A DNA stretch of 64,000 nucleotides from Mytilus galloprovincialis (taxonomy: Eukaryota; Mollusca; Bivalvia; Mytilida; Mytilidae). This document shows, in pieces, positions 48,185-60,628 of this stretch. The stretch spans positions 33,342,154-33,406,153 of the forward strand of contig NC_134845.1 in assembly GCF_965363235.1 (NCBI RefSeq), in the 5' to 3' direction. Numbering within the stretch: the first letter of the stretch is position 1; each line of letters opens with the position of its first letter. The translations under genes were made by a program, and so were the position numbers. The notes below the pieces were generated by a model. It was not told where the DNA came from and ran no database searches. It worked only from the letters and a program-made list of their open reading frames with translations.

Positions 48185-50215
48185 TCAGCGCTCATAAATC
48201 TAAAACAAACTGACAACGCCATAACCAAAAATGAAAAAAAGACAAACAAACAACAGCACACACGACACAACATAGAAAACCAAAGATTAAACAACACGAA
48301 CCCAACCAAAAAACTAGGGGTGATCTCAGGTGCTTTGGAAGGATAAGCAGATCCTGCTCCACATGTGGCACCCGTCAGGTTGCTTATGTGATAACAAATC
48401 CGGCAAATAGTCTAACTCGGTAGGTCACACTCATAAAAGGGAAGGGCACTGCAGCTACGACGCAAGGAACACATCCGATATCACCCGTGAAACGGCCATT
48501 CCACAACGGTCAACCAACTCGTGATGGCGTCCGTAAAATTTACGAAGGGATGATTCAACTTCACCATTTGGAACTCTTGGTTTAATAGCTTCCCTGTGAG
48601 CAGCAACCCTCTATCAAGATAATCATGATAGGAAATGCAAGCACGGGAATACGGATCAATTGGGAGATATATATCCTGTATGCAGGTGCTGCTGGAATGT
48701 TGCTACTTAGAAATGAAAAGTTCACAATTGGAAAGCCGAAATCATCTCTTTTGTCGTAAAGTTTTGTTTTCAACCGACCCTCACCGTCAATCTCCAGATG
48801 TAAGTCAAGATATGAGGCCAACTCAACTGTATCTGTAGTATCCTTTATCACCAAATTTTGAATTATTTAGTGAAAGAACATCATCTATATAGCGGAAAGT
48901 AGAAAGCTAAAGGATATTGCTAACTTCTTATCTTTCTTCCTAAGAAGTTCCTGCATGAAGTCAGCCTCATAATAATAAAGAAACAAGTCGGCAAGTAGAG
49001 GGGTACAGTTTGTTCCCATTGGAATGCCGACAGTCTGTTGAAAAACACGTCCTCCGAACGTTACAAATATGCTGTCAATCAAGAAATCAAGCATATTGAT
49101 AATATCAGTTTCAGGGAATTTGTTTTAATCAGAGTGATTCTTTACAAAGTAGGATTTATCCCTCCCTAAGACAAGATACTTGTATCTACATTGGCCATTC
49201 TTTTTTTATGAAGCAAAGCAATACCAACTATTTCAATTTGTCTCTTAGTATGGAATGTGGAAAAAGAGTAGAAAAGTCAAATGTTTTAATACTGTTACAA
49301 GATGAAAGAGAGTTGGATTGTATGTACTCTAAAAGATCTTTGGAATTTTTAAGTATCCACATCTGATTCACGCCCTCTCTAGAATAGGCAGTTCCACAAT
49401 ATCTTTGAAGCCCGTCTTTGATTCTGATAAAATAAATGTTAATAATTTAGAAAGAGGTTTCGTGGAGCACTTGGAAGACCCAGCAATATACTGTTGTTTG
49501 TAAGGACACTTGTGTAGTTGAGGTATCCAATACAGTGATGGAAGATCCAGTTCTTCATCTTTGGTTGAAATTCCAAAGGAACACAGAACAGACCTATGAT
49601 AAGATAGAATACCTATACCATCAATTTTGTCATTGCAACCATAAGGTGTCATAGCTCCCAATTGTCTAATCCAGTAGTCCTCTTTTTGTCTACGGAGAGT
49701 CGTTGAAAGATTAGGATTGTTAGAGCTATGGTATATCTTTTCGATAATGCGAACTGTCATAGAAACGATGGAATGATCGGGCTGATTGAAATGCTGGTAA
49801 GGAATGTCGTTAGCATTGAGGTTAATGTCTGATCTATGACCGCACATACGTTTGTTTAGCCTTCCTTTCGTTTCATCGACGTATACCAATCCGCAAAGGT
49901 TGCACTCTAATCCGTAGACGACATTTATCGATTTACAATTCAGATCACCGTAACTTCTGGTAAAATATGACTTCTTGGTCAAATTGCTACAGAATTCAGC
50001 ATCCGTAATTAAAATTGCACAAGTTTTGCAGCCTTTGGTCTCACATTTCGAAATGCGAAAGTGTTGTACTGTGTCATCAAAAACCAAAATGTCTTTAAGG
50101 AGAACTGAACATGGCTGTATATGTGTAATATTGCTGTTGTCACTAGGCAGATGATCTGAATGAGTCATGTTTGAGATATTTGTCTTGTCTGATGATGAGG
50201 GGACACCTGCTGTAT
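48185..50215 (-). mobile_element. Penelope-like retroelement with GIY-YIG before reverse transcriptase (Naiad-type order)
   Basis: On the minus strand the order is: CETKGCKTC; a GIY-YIG-like nuclease (LECNLCGLVYVDETKGRLNK, RMCGHR, then QHFNQPDH, a C-C-H-H set) up to NDKIDGIG; then reverse transcriptase blocks LPSLYWIPQLHKCPYKQQY, IAGSSKCSTKPLSKLL, IKTFDFSTL, QQTVGIPMGTNC, YIDD and SYLDLHLEIDGEGRLKTKLY. Classic Penelope elements carry GIY-YIG at the C terminus; the N-terminal form is described for the Naiad/Chlamys clade. Such elements move by target-primed reverse transcription. The copy is broken, with several interruptions and shortened between the two domains. The 3' part (48185-48480) matches tails near 7518, 34890 and 59300. 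It lies inside the satellite. Confidence 0.82.
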
Positions 50216-53200
50216 CAAATGCCGTATAAAATGATTTTTAATTGTTTTCTGGTCTCTGGTGGTAGATTAGGGTTCTAAGAGGTGATAAAACTTTATAAGC
50301 GCGTATGTACCCGCTTCAACGCTCTACTGTTACCCTGTTACTTATTCGTTACTTATTCGCTTATCATACGTTTGTTATACGTTTCACCTTTATGATAATG
50401 ATTTTCAATTGTTGTCTTGACTCTGGTAGTAACTTTGTGTTCTTATAGGTGAAATACCCCTATGAGCGCGTATATACCCGTTTCAGCGCTCAACTGATAC
50501 CCTGTTACTTATTTGTTCCTTATTTGCTTATAATACGCGTGCTATACGTTGCACTTTAAATACAAAAAAAGGTTTTCGTGTCTCTGGTTGTAACTAGGGG
50601 TTCTTAGAGATGAAATAATCCTATTAGAGCACATGTATCCGTTCTAGTGCTCGACTGGTATTGGGCTGATTTGTAAAAGATATACTTTAGTTACCGTTGT
50701 ACTCTTCATAACTTTCCCCTGCATTAAATTGTTCTAAACTCACGTTAAAGTATATAATCTTATTCGCTTATAAAGCATTTGTTATACGCTGCACCTTTAA
50801 ACACAGATTGTCAATTGCTTTCTTGTCTCTGGTGGAAACTATTGGTTCTTAAAGGTGAAACAACCCCTTTTAGAACGTATGTACCCGTTCCATCGCTTGG
50901 GTTCTAAGAGGTGATATAATTCTATAAGCGCGTATGTACCCGTTTCAACGCTCGACTGTTACCTTGTTACTTATTCGTTACTTATTAGCTTATAATACGT
51001 TTGTTATACATTTCACCTTCCAGATAATGATTTTTAATTGTTTTCTTGTCTTGGGTGGTAACTATGTGTTTTTAGAGGTGAAATACCCGTATCAGCAGGT
51101 ATGTACCCGTTTAAGCGCTCAACTGATACTTTGTTACTTTTTCGTTCCTTATTCGCGTATAATACCTGTGTTATACGTTGTTCTTTCAAAAAGAAATATT
51201 TTGGTGTCTCTTGTGGTAACTTTGTGTTCTTAGAGGTGAAATACCCCTATGAGCGCGTATGTACCCGTTTCAGCGCTCAACTGATACCCTGTTACTTATT
51301 TGTTCCTTATTTGTTTATGATACGCGTGCTATACGTTGCACTTTAAGTACAACTAAAAGGTTTTCGTGTCTCTGGTGGTAACTTGGGGTTCTTAGAGGTG
51401 AAATAATTCTATTAGAGCACATGTATCCATTCTAGTGCTCGACTGGTATTGGACTGATTTGTAAAAGATATACTTTAGTTACCGTTGTACTCTTCATAAC
51501 TTTCCCCTACATTAAATTATTCTAAACTGACGTTAATGTATATAATCTTATTCGCTTATAAAGCATTTGTTATACTCTGCGCCTTTGAACACAGATTGTC
51601 AATTGCTTTCTTGTCTCTGGTGGAAGCTCTTGGTTCTTAGAGGTGAAACAGCCCCTTTTAGAACGTATGTACCCGTTCCAGCGCTCGATTGATACCTTGT
51701 TACTTATTCGTTACTTATTCGCTTATAATACGTTTGTTATACATTTCACCTTCTAGATAATGATTTTTAATTGTTTTCTTGTCTCGGGTGGCAACTATGT
51801 GCTCTTAAAGGTGAAATGCCCCTATCAGCAGGTATGTACCCATCTAAGCGTTCAACTGATACTTAGTTACTTTTTCGTTTTTTATTCGCGTATAGTACGT
51901 GTGTTATACATGTACGTTGCACTTTCAAAAAGAAATATTTTGGTGTCTCTGGTGGTAACTATGTGTTCTTAGAGGTGACATACCCCTATGAGCGCGTATG
52001 TACCCGTTTCAGCGCACAACTGGTACCCTGTCACTTATTCGTTACTTATTCGCGTATAAGACGTGTGTTATACGTTGCACTTTTAAAAAGAAATATTTTC
52101 GTGTCTTTGGGGGTAACTATGTGTTCTTAGAGGTGAAATAATTATATTAGAGCACATGTATCCATTCTAGTGCTCGACTGGTATTGGTCTGATTTGTAAA
52201 AGATACTAGAACACACCCGTGATATCACGGATCCGTGACTGAATTAAAGTATATAACTATGCGCAAGCCTTATTTTAGTATTAGTATTGTCATCTGATAA
52301 AGTCATGCCGATTATAAGATACACAGTTTTTCTCTGCTTTCAAGTCTTTCTGTTTGAACCCGTCGAACTGAAACAATAATATTAATTATTTGGAAAACAA
52401 AAGGTCCTGGAATGGAGTATTTTTTAATCAACAGCATTGTCCTATATAAGTTATAAATAAAGTTGAATTCTTTGCTTCGCTGTTTTACGTGATGACCACT
52501 AACAAATTGAAAACTGTACCTATACGCCTTATTTTTAGTCCAGATTTTTAGTATTCGTATTGTTATCTTAGAACGTCTTACTGATTAAAATACTACAATA
52601 GGTAACAATTTGACAATTTAGTAGTGTCAACCCTGTGGTTATGACCCGTGTATATAACATATTAATCCTGAATACAACGTTTGGTGGTGCGCCTGTCATA
52701 TGCGGAACGTACAGATAAGGTAATAGGAAACAGGTGAACTCAGTATACTATTGGTATCGGTAGCGGACTCGCCCCGGAACTTCTTAATTATTGGCAATAT
52801 TAATTACGTGGAAAACAAAAGGGCCTGGAGTGGTGTAATTTTTAATCTACACCTTTGTACTATATTAGTTATATATAAAGTTGAATTCTGTGATTCGTCG
52901 TTTTTACATGATGACGGCTAACAAATTGGACCTCGTAATTTTCGTATTATAGATACTTTAGTTACCGTTGTACTCTTCATAACTTTCCCCTGCATTAAAT
53001 TGTTCTAAACTCACGTTAAAGTATATAATCGTATTCGCTTATAAAGCATTTGTTATACGCTGCACCTTTAAACACAGATTGTCAATTGCTTTCTTGTCTC
53101 TGGTGGAAACTCTTGGTTCTTAGAGGTGAAATAATTCTGTTAGAGCACATGTATCCATTCTAGTGCTCGACTGGTATTGGGCTGATTTGTAAAAGATCTA

Positions 53201-54290
53201 CTTTAGTTACCGTTGTACTCTTCATAACTTTCCCCTGCATTAAATTGTTCTAAACTCACGTTAAAGTATATAATCTTATTCGCTTATAACACCTCCTTTT
53301 CGAACGTATGTACCCGTTCCAGCGCTCGGTTGATAACTTGTTACATTGTCATATTCGTCCCTTTTCGCATATAATACGTGTGCTATACGCTGCACTTTTA
53401 AAAAGAAATATGTTCGTCTCTCTGGTGGTAACTATGTGTTCTTAGAGGTGAAATACCCTTATAAGCGCGAATATACCCGTTCCAGCGCTCGATTAATACC
53501 CTGTTACTTATTCGTTCCTTATTCGCTAATAATACGTGTGTTATACGTTTCACCTTTTAAAAAATTATTTTCAATTGTTTTCTTGTTTCCTGTGGTAGAT
53601 TTGGGTTCTAAGAGGTGATATAACCCTATAAGCGCGTATGTACCTGTTTCAACACTCGACTGTTACCTTGTTACTTACTCCTTACTTATTCGCTTATAAT
53701 ACGTTTGTTATACACTTCACCTTCTAGATAATGATTTTTAATTGTTTTCTTGTCTCGGGTGGTAACTATGTGTTCTTAAAGGTGAAATGCCCCTATCAGC
53801 AGGTATGTACCCATTTAAGCGTTCAACTGATACTTTGTTACTTTTTCGTTCCTTATTCGCGTATAGTACGTGTGTTATACGTTGCACTTTCAAAAAGAAA
53901 TATTTTGGTGTCTCTGGTGGTAACTATGTGTTCTTAGAGGTGACATACCCCTATGAGCGCGTATGTACCCGTTTCAGCGCACGACTGGTACCCTGTTACT
54001 TATTCGTTCCTTATTCGCGTATAAGACGTGTGTTATATGTTGCACTTTTAAAAAGAAATATTTTCGTGTCTCTGGTGGTAACTATGTGTTCTTAGAGGTG
54101 AAATACCCCTATTAGCGCGTATGTACCCGTTCCAGCGGTTGCTTGATACCCTGTTATTTATTTGTTACTTATTCGATTATAACACGTATGTTATACGTTG
54201 CACCTTTTTAAAAAAAAGTAATTTACATTTTTACTTGTCTCTGGTGGTATTTTTGAGTTCTTAGAGGTGAAATAACCCTATTTGAGCGTA
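50215..54290 (+). repeat. Main satellite array, units of about 160-170 bp
   Basis: The start of 'gtacccg' recurs at 50935, 51103 and 51261, giving periods of 168 and 158. A longer variant carries an inserted block ('gatatactttagttaccgtt', 'actttcccctgcattaaatt'), giving a second, higher-order unit around 50640, 51430 and 53160. Short open frames of 60-100 codons appear in most units because one frame happens to stay open. They have no domain and are not called genes. Confidence 0.88.
52207..52950. mobile_element. Unclassified 0.74-kb insertion in the satellite
   Basis: Satellite sequence breaks at 'gatttgtaaaagata' and resumes at 'ctttagttaccgttg', which are adjacent in other units. The insert begins 'ctagaacacacccgtgatat'. 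It contains a direct repeat of about 150 bases (52375-52512 and 52780-52927; shared 'ttggaaaacaaaa', 'aaagttgaattct'). The target duplication and the superfamily could not be fixed. Confidence 0.65.
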
Positions 54291-54685
54291 TGTAAAATTG
54301 ATAATGGGAATGGGGAATGTGTCAAAGAGACAACAACCCGACCATAGAAAAAACAACAGCAGAAGGTCACCAACAGGTCTTCAATGTAGCGAGAAATTCC
54401 CGCACCTGGAGGCGTCCCTCGGCTGGCCCCTAAACAAATATATACTAGTTCAGTGATAATGAACGCCATACTAAACTCCAACTTGTACACAAGAAACTAA
54501 AATTAAAATAATACAAGACTAACAAAGGCCAGAGGCTCCTGACTTTGGACAGGCGCAAAAATGCGGCGGGGTTAAACATGTTTATGAGATCTCAACCCTC
54601 CCCCTATACCTCTAGCCAATGTAGAAAAGTAAACGCATAACAAAACGCAAATTAAAACAGTTACGGAGAAGTCCGAGTCTGAGAT
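54290..54685 (-). repeat. Dispersed retroposon R2, short copy
   Basis: It shares the 3' border and about 390 bases with 8946-9745 ('caacaacccgaccatag', 'ggcccctaaacaaatatata'). It directly abuts the LINE fragment that follows at 54686. Confidence 0.75.
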
Positions 54686-54945
54686 TTTATAATTTGAAAT
54701 TTAATGGAAAATTTATTAAAAAGGTTGATGACCACAAACATTTGGGTGTTGCTTTTTCTAATAATTGCAAGTGGTCAGTACATATAGATAACATTTGCTG
54801 TAGTGCCACTAAACAATTTTTTGTTCTGAGAAAGTTAAAACATATTCTTAAGAGAACAATCTTAATAAGATATACCTTGCATACATACTTCTACTTTTAG
54901 AATATGAATGCGAGCTATGGGATATGGAAAGCCAACGGAGTCAAA
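54686..54945 (+). mobile_element. LINE reverse transcriptase fragment, first half of a split copy
   Basis: The translation reads FIKKVDDHKHLGVAFSNNC, KWSVHIDNIC, KQFFVLRKLKHILKR, then LEYECELWDMES in another frame. This is the usual C-terminal region of a non-LTR reverse transcriptase (HLGV, a W..HI motif, LRKLK, LEY..ELW). The match stops at 54945 and the next expected part begins at about 57645. The fragment is inactive. Confidence 0.75.
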
Positions 54946-57645
54946 ATTCTTAATTCGAATCTTGTCAATTCGTAACTTGTAGTTGTGTAATTTCAAAATT
55001 CTTAATGTGTAAATTATCAGTTTGTAACTTGTATATTTGTAATTTCAAAATTGTCAATTCGTAAATTTTCAATTTGTAACTCGTAACTGTGTGATTTCAA
55101 AACCGGTAAATTGTCAATTTGTATATTGATGTGTTGTAACTCGTTACTTGTTGTCGATTCGTGAAATGTCGATGTGTGAAATTTCAAAGTGTTAATTTCT
55201 GTCGTTGTATTATGCAAACGATCATTATGACGACAGATGGCGCTCGGTTTCTTCCTCTGTAAGTAGGAACACCTCTATATGGAATTTATATTTGACTTAT
55301 TTAAATCAATTACTTACAGCACATACATATAATAGAAAACAAATAGACATAAAATACATTGTTTGTTTTATATGGCATGTCTACCAGGGACTCAGTTTTA
55401 TATAAAGGAGACCTCGAATAAACATGTGGAGGGTGTGTCACTTTCTGTATTAAGGTATATACAGATGTGTCGCTGGAATGGACTACCTTATCAACTTCGC
55501 AAGATATTTTTCCTTAATATTTAACAGGGTCAAAATTAGACTAAATACATGAAATATAAGACGGAGCTGGAAAATTCATACTAATATCAGTATTCTGGGT
55601 CGCAAATTTCGACTAAATGTATGATGTGAGAAATGGGACACCCATTATTCCTTAATATTATAATCTCAATATTAAAATTTAAAACAAGAATATAATTATC
55701 GAATGATTTATTAACACAAGAAGCAAATGGACGAACAATCTCTATTTATTTGGCTCTTGAGTATTGAAGATAACAAATGCTTTATATCATATTTGTACTT
55801 TGCATAACAAATTGAACGAAGTATTATTTTAAATGAGTCACTTAGTTAATGTATACTTTATAACAAAACTGTATTGAATATGCAATATTTTGTAATCAAA
55901 TCTTATGAAACAAGAAAACTAAACGAGGACGTATAAAATGGCCTTTCGTATTTCCAACGTGGCAAGAAAGCCAACTCAACACTAGAATTTCTGAAAAGAA
56001 ATTTCCGGTTTTGCCCATCAGAATGCAAGGAAACCGCATACATTTCACTGGTCAGGTCAATAATGGGTTGTGGTCTGTATGGAACCCCTACACTTCTATG
56101 AACATCTACAAGCTTGAAAGAATACAGCGACAACCTGCAAAATTTATAACAGGAGACTACAAATTCAGAGAAGATGGTTGCGTTTCAAACACGCTGAAAC
56201 TACAAGACATACAGACAAGACGCTCAAGCCAGAAGCTTATATTTCTGTACAAAGTGGTTGAGGGGTGGTTTTTGCTATAGAACAAGACAATTTAAAAAAA
56301 CCGAGTTCGTCCAAAAAGAACAATTGCTACTAAGCGATTTAACAATTATCAGTTTAGAAACAGGTCAAATACTACACAAAGTGTTTTAAGATCCCAACGA
56401 GTAAAATACCACAATATTCTGCCTAATTATGCCAAAAAAAAGTACTAGTAATCGAATGGAACCACCTTGAATACACTGTAGTGCTCACACTGAGCGTTGA
56501 CAGCTGTTCATGATCAGAAACTGCTCTCGTGCATCGTCAATACATCGACGACGCTCTCTCTACCATTGTATTAAAACCAGTATTGGTATCCACAGCGCAT
56601 TCCTACAGATAAAGATGATCATGGAAATAGATAGAAATATACTAGGAGGTGTCTCCACTGAATATTTTGTCAATTACAATGATCGTAAAACAATGAAACT
56701 GTTTTTGTTTTACTAAACACGTCACCTACGCCCACTTCAAGCCAAAGTGACACCCTACCCCTTTGACTTGTCAGAGAGAAGATTTCACATTATCCATGGT
56801 AATCTTTGCACGTGATTTGGGATTTGGCTCAGAGGGGGGAGGGGTATGTCTTGGGTCATTTTGGAGAGTAAAAGGGTAGCCTGAGATCCTGGATTAATTA
56901 CTGTTTGGCAGAAGAGCCAGGAGGAATGCAACATGGTTTGTCAATAGTGTCATTTCTTGCAATATATATGGGCGGGAAATATTTATTTTTAATTTCATAT
57001 GAAATGCAAATTTCAAAAAAATTACATTTATCGATTAACATCGTAATTTAACTCGGTTAATAAACGATCCAATCGACGAAATATTAAATTTGGTCAGGTT
57101 GCCGTGCTATAATGAGGGTGGAACCGGTTGGGGTTCTTACCGAGAGTACTTGGCGTTACGCAGCAGTTGAGAGGAGGATAGGGGAACATTTTGGTCTTTT
57201 TGGTTGTAAATTTTTATAGAACGAAAAATCAAGGAGCGGTAATTGTTAAACTTCGTGACAAGAATTATATCACTTGGCATGTATATTAATGTATATTCAT
57301 ATCTGTCAGCCCTATCCCCTCCTGTCAGAATAAAATGGTCCGATGGTAGAATTTAAGGATTAATTTAAATCGTTTATTACTAGTAACTGGGCTTTCAAGT
57401 AATGATATAGCCTTTTATAGACGACTATAAATTGTATTTTGTATTCTCATTGTTGAAGGCCGTAAGTTGCCTATACTTGCTTACATCGTTTTTATTTGAA
57501 CTTTGGTTGATAGTTGTGTCATTGGCAATCATAGGGTTTATTAACACATCTCCTTATTGTATTTACCTGAATATTTCAATCGTTTAATCGTTTTGAAATT
57601 ACAAATAAACAAGTAACAAAATGACAATTTACGCATTAAGAATTT
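54945..57645. mobile_element. About 2.7-kb insertion with inverted ends and tandem subterminal repeats, splitting a LINE
   Basis: The left end, AAAATTCTTAATTCGAATCT, and the reversed right end, TAAATTCTTAATGCGTAAAT, match imperfectly for about 50 bases. The left end continues as a diverged tandem repeat of 50-60-bp units built from 'gtcaattcgtaa', 'tttgtaactcgtaact' and 'aatttcaaaa' (54945-55195). The insertion contains another LINE fragment (55960-56470) and an R5 tail. The target duplication was not determined, and no transposase frame was seen. Confidence 0.55.
55960..56470 (+). mobile_element. Second LINE fragment inside the insertion
   Basis: In shifting frames it reads LEFLKRNFRFCPSECKETAY, ISLVRS, then SVWNPYTSMNIYKLERIQRQ, PAKFITGDYKF and LQDIQTRRSSQKLIFLYKVV. 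This is the C-terminal third of a Jockey/CR1-type ORF2, a family distinct from the surrounding LINE. The frame changes mark it as dead. Confidence 0.7.
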
Positions 57646-58590
57646 AGAACCCGTTGGTTTTCCATAATGGGATGGATGTTGTGTTAGAGGCAGCCAAAAT
57701 TTTTACTGGGATTCCGCAATTTGCAAGTATAGAATCCCTACTTTTTGAAACTGGATGGGAAACTTTGAGTTCTAGAAGAAATAGACGTAAATTATGTTTA
57801 TTTCATAAAATACACAGCAATAATGTTCCAGAATATCTTATGGATTGTATCTCAAATTATACAGACGATGATTATTATAATAGTAGAAACCGTTCTCACT
57901 GTAGAGTACCGAGATGTAGATTGGACATATTTTCTAAATCTTTTTTCCCTTCTATAATTCGTGCATGGAATTTATTACCATTATACATTAGATCCATACA
58001 ATCATCTCCAAATTTCAAAAACACCATCCGGAGAAATGATATTTCATTTTTGGTACCTAAATATTATTTCATTTGATACAGGATGGAAAATATACTACAT
58101 ACAAAATTACGACGCAGATATAGTCCTTTAAAAGCTGATTTATACAGAGTTAATTTAGTAAATGACCCAAGTTTTAAATGCGGGTGTCCATTAGAAGTTT
58201 CGATTCATTTTTTCTTAGAATGTCCACTCTACATAAACTCTTTAAAAACATTCAACACTTAGCTGATATCTCCATAGAACATATTTTATTTGGAACAGAC
58301 GAAATTACTGTAGAACAAAACACAATCCTTTTCAGAGATGTGTATTGTTATATACGCCATACATTCTTTGATAAATATTTCTGTATCTTAAAATGTACTC
58401 GTATCAAACTGTTATACTGTTTAAACATAATATATCTATTGTACATATTTTTCATATTGTACTGAAATATATAATTGCTGTCATCTTGAAATTTTGTATA
58501 TTGTACTTATATGGAGAGGATTATCTTAAGTTGTTATAACTTGTATCCAATCCTATTGTATATTTAGACAATAAAATATGTTTAAACTAA
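57645..58590 (+). mobile_element. LINE fragment, second half and 3' end
   Basis: It continues the LINE cut at 54945: DVVLEAAKIFTGIPQFASIE, LLFETGWETLSSRRNRRKLC, SHCRVPRCRLDIFSKSFFPS, IIRAWNLLP. A shifted frame then gives KADLYRVNL and KCGCPLEVSIHFFLECPLY, a zinc-knuckle-like C...C...H...C. The 3' end, rich in 'ttgtata' words, runs to about 58590, where satellite begins again. Confidence 0.75.
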
Positions 58591-58599
58591 TTGAAAATC

Positions 58600-59130
58600 A
58601 TTATGTAAAAGGTGAAACGTATAACAAACGTATTATAAGCGAAAAAGTAACAGGGTAACAGTCGAGCGGTGAAACGGGTACATACGCGCTTAAAGAGTTA
58701 TGTCACCTCTTAGAACCCAAATCTACCACCAGAGACAAGAAAACAATTGAAAATAATTTCTTAATAGGTGCAACGTATAACACACGTATTATACGTGAAT
58801 AAGAAACAAATAAGTAACAGGGTATCAGTCGAGCGTTGAAACGGATACATACGCGCTTATAATGGTATTTCACCTCTAAGAACACATAGTTACCACCAGA
58901 AACACGAACATATTTCTTTTTAAAAGTGCAACGATAGCAAACGTATTATATATGAGAATAAGGAACGAATAAGTAACAGGGTATCAGTCGAGAGCTGAAA
59001 CGGGTACATGAACACCTATAAGAACACATAGTTACCACCAGAAACACGAAAATATTTCTTTTAAAAAGTGCAACGTATAACAAACGTATTATTTAAGCGA
59101 ATAATTAACAGGATAACAGTCGAGCGCTTC
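58600..59130 (-). repeat. Satellite units in reverse orientation
   Basis: The minus strand reads the same unit as 50215-54290: 'gtacccgtttca', 'cgctcgactgttaccctgtt' and 'acgtttgttatacgtttcac'. About three units are present. The array therefore faces the main array across a 4.3-kb block of retroelements. Confidence 0.88.
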
Positions 59131-59299
59131 ATCGCATTACCCAGACTTTCGTTTATCCATATTCAAATATATAGATACTTTTGTTTATCATATTATTATA
59201 GCTTTTTATGCTTGAAGTAATTAACAACAACAAAAGGGAGAATAAAAATATCAATTGAAAAGGAGTATCAAACTCAAGTCGAAAACATACTGATAATGA

Positions 59300-59520
59300 C
59301 AATGACATGCAAAACAAAACCAAGAAAAAAGAACCTAAGACGAAGGACAGTATACAAAACACAACATAGACTAAGAAACATGAACCCCACCAAAAACCGG
59401 ATGATCTCAGGAAGCTTCAGGGATTTGAATATCCTGCTCCACACGTGCTACCCATCGTGTTGCTCATGTTGTAAGTACAAAAACGATGAGAAGTCTAATT
59501 CAAGGAAATAGAGGACAGGA
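59300..59520 (-). repeat. 3' tail of the Penelope-like family
   Basis: 'aaaacacaacatagactaag', 'accggatgatctcagg' and 'atcctgctccacacgtgcta' match 48260-48400. The tail lies directly before the F3 promoter. Confidence 0.6.
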
Positions 59521-59757
59521 TTGTGGTAACAAGAATTTGAACATATCCGTTATCATCTGTGAAACAGATCTTTCAAAGCAGTAACCATTATCAGTATGAT
59601 GTTCGTAAAATTCCAAGAACTTCACAGAAAATATCGTTTCTATACCAATACTTCCTTGTTACCACCTGTTGCACAAGTCGTATCACGCAATCATATCTAT
59701 TTATTCTGTTAGAATAAAATAGTGCAACATATACGTTTCTACAAATGACAGGATACA

Positions 59758-59863
59758 ATGACAAGACATATTTACGTTACGATTATTCTTATTGCTTTAA
59801 GTGTGTTAGTTTCTTCGGACACTATTTTAAACAAACACCTGGTCAAGTCATCGTCTGATTCTG
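59758..59863 (+). CDS. Signal-peptide exon of a third FReD gene (F3), gene runs out of the window
   Basis: ATG at 59758 opens MTRHIYVTIILIALSVLVSS, a good signal peptide, then DTILNKHLVKSSSDS. The exon ends in phase 1 at a strong donor (gtaagt), exactly as F2 exon 1. F2 reads [16 protein letters not shown] here. Intron 1 matches F1 intron 1 but carries two insertions (60138-63305 and from 63747), so exon 2 would fall beyond 64000. The promoter shares blocks with F1 ('catatccgtt', 'cttgttaccacctgttgca'). Whether the rest of F3 is intact cannot be judged. Confidence 0.8.
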
Positions 59864-60628
59864 GTAAGTTTTTAGTTTTGATGTGAACAATTGCCAGACA
59901 AAATGAAGATATCTATTTCAACAGATCTTTGACAAGAAATGCATTGTTGTTACTTACAATTTTACGCACTTACTGTTCAATTTGTTCAAATGAATGTTAC
60001 TGAATTATATTCAGCGCTACTATAACAAATGTATTGTCATGTTTACGATGTTTTTTTAACGTTTAATACTATTGGCTTTGCAAAGTTTTGGTCGCAATAT
60101 ATTCGATGAAATATATTCTAGCAGATCCTTCCTTGTGCACTGGGGTAAAGCTGATGACCGTAACTGCATTCACGGTCATCCCAAGATGTCGGATGAAAAA
60201 TTAGGTCAGTTTCTGTATTGTCTGTTAAAGTGTTTCTATATCATTTTCTTTACAAATCATACATTGAAACGATGTAAATTTATTAAAGAATCACTCGGAA
60301 ATCACTAAATACTTCCGAGAAATGTGCATGAAACGGGAAATTCGATTTGAAAAAATCGCTCAGATGACCGTAAATCACAATCGAGATGACCGTAACAGAA
60401 TCAGCGATTCATAACAAGGTTGACCGTAATTGCTTTTAAGATAACTGTAATTTGTAAATGATGACCGTAACTTTTAAAGGATGACCCTCAATTCAAAGAA
60501 ATATCCGTGTTTATATAACTACCTTTTTGTATCAAATGATTAATCGTGTTGGTATAAACATATTAATATGAGAGTATTATCCTATAAGTAGAAGAAAATA
60601 ACACGTGCTTCAAATGCAAAGATTACCA

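Noticed and set aside
50934-54095. Series of similar 60-100-codon open frames that could look like a small gene family
   Set aside because: They repeat at the satellite period, overlap in different frames and lack splice structure or domains.
46440-54290. Regularly spaced repeats considered as a CRISPR-like array
   Set aside because: There are no unique spacers; whole units of 158-168 bp are repeated with divergence, which is a eukaryotic satellite pattern.
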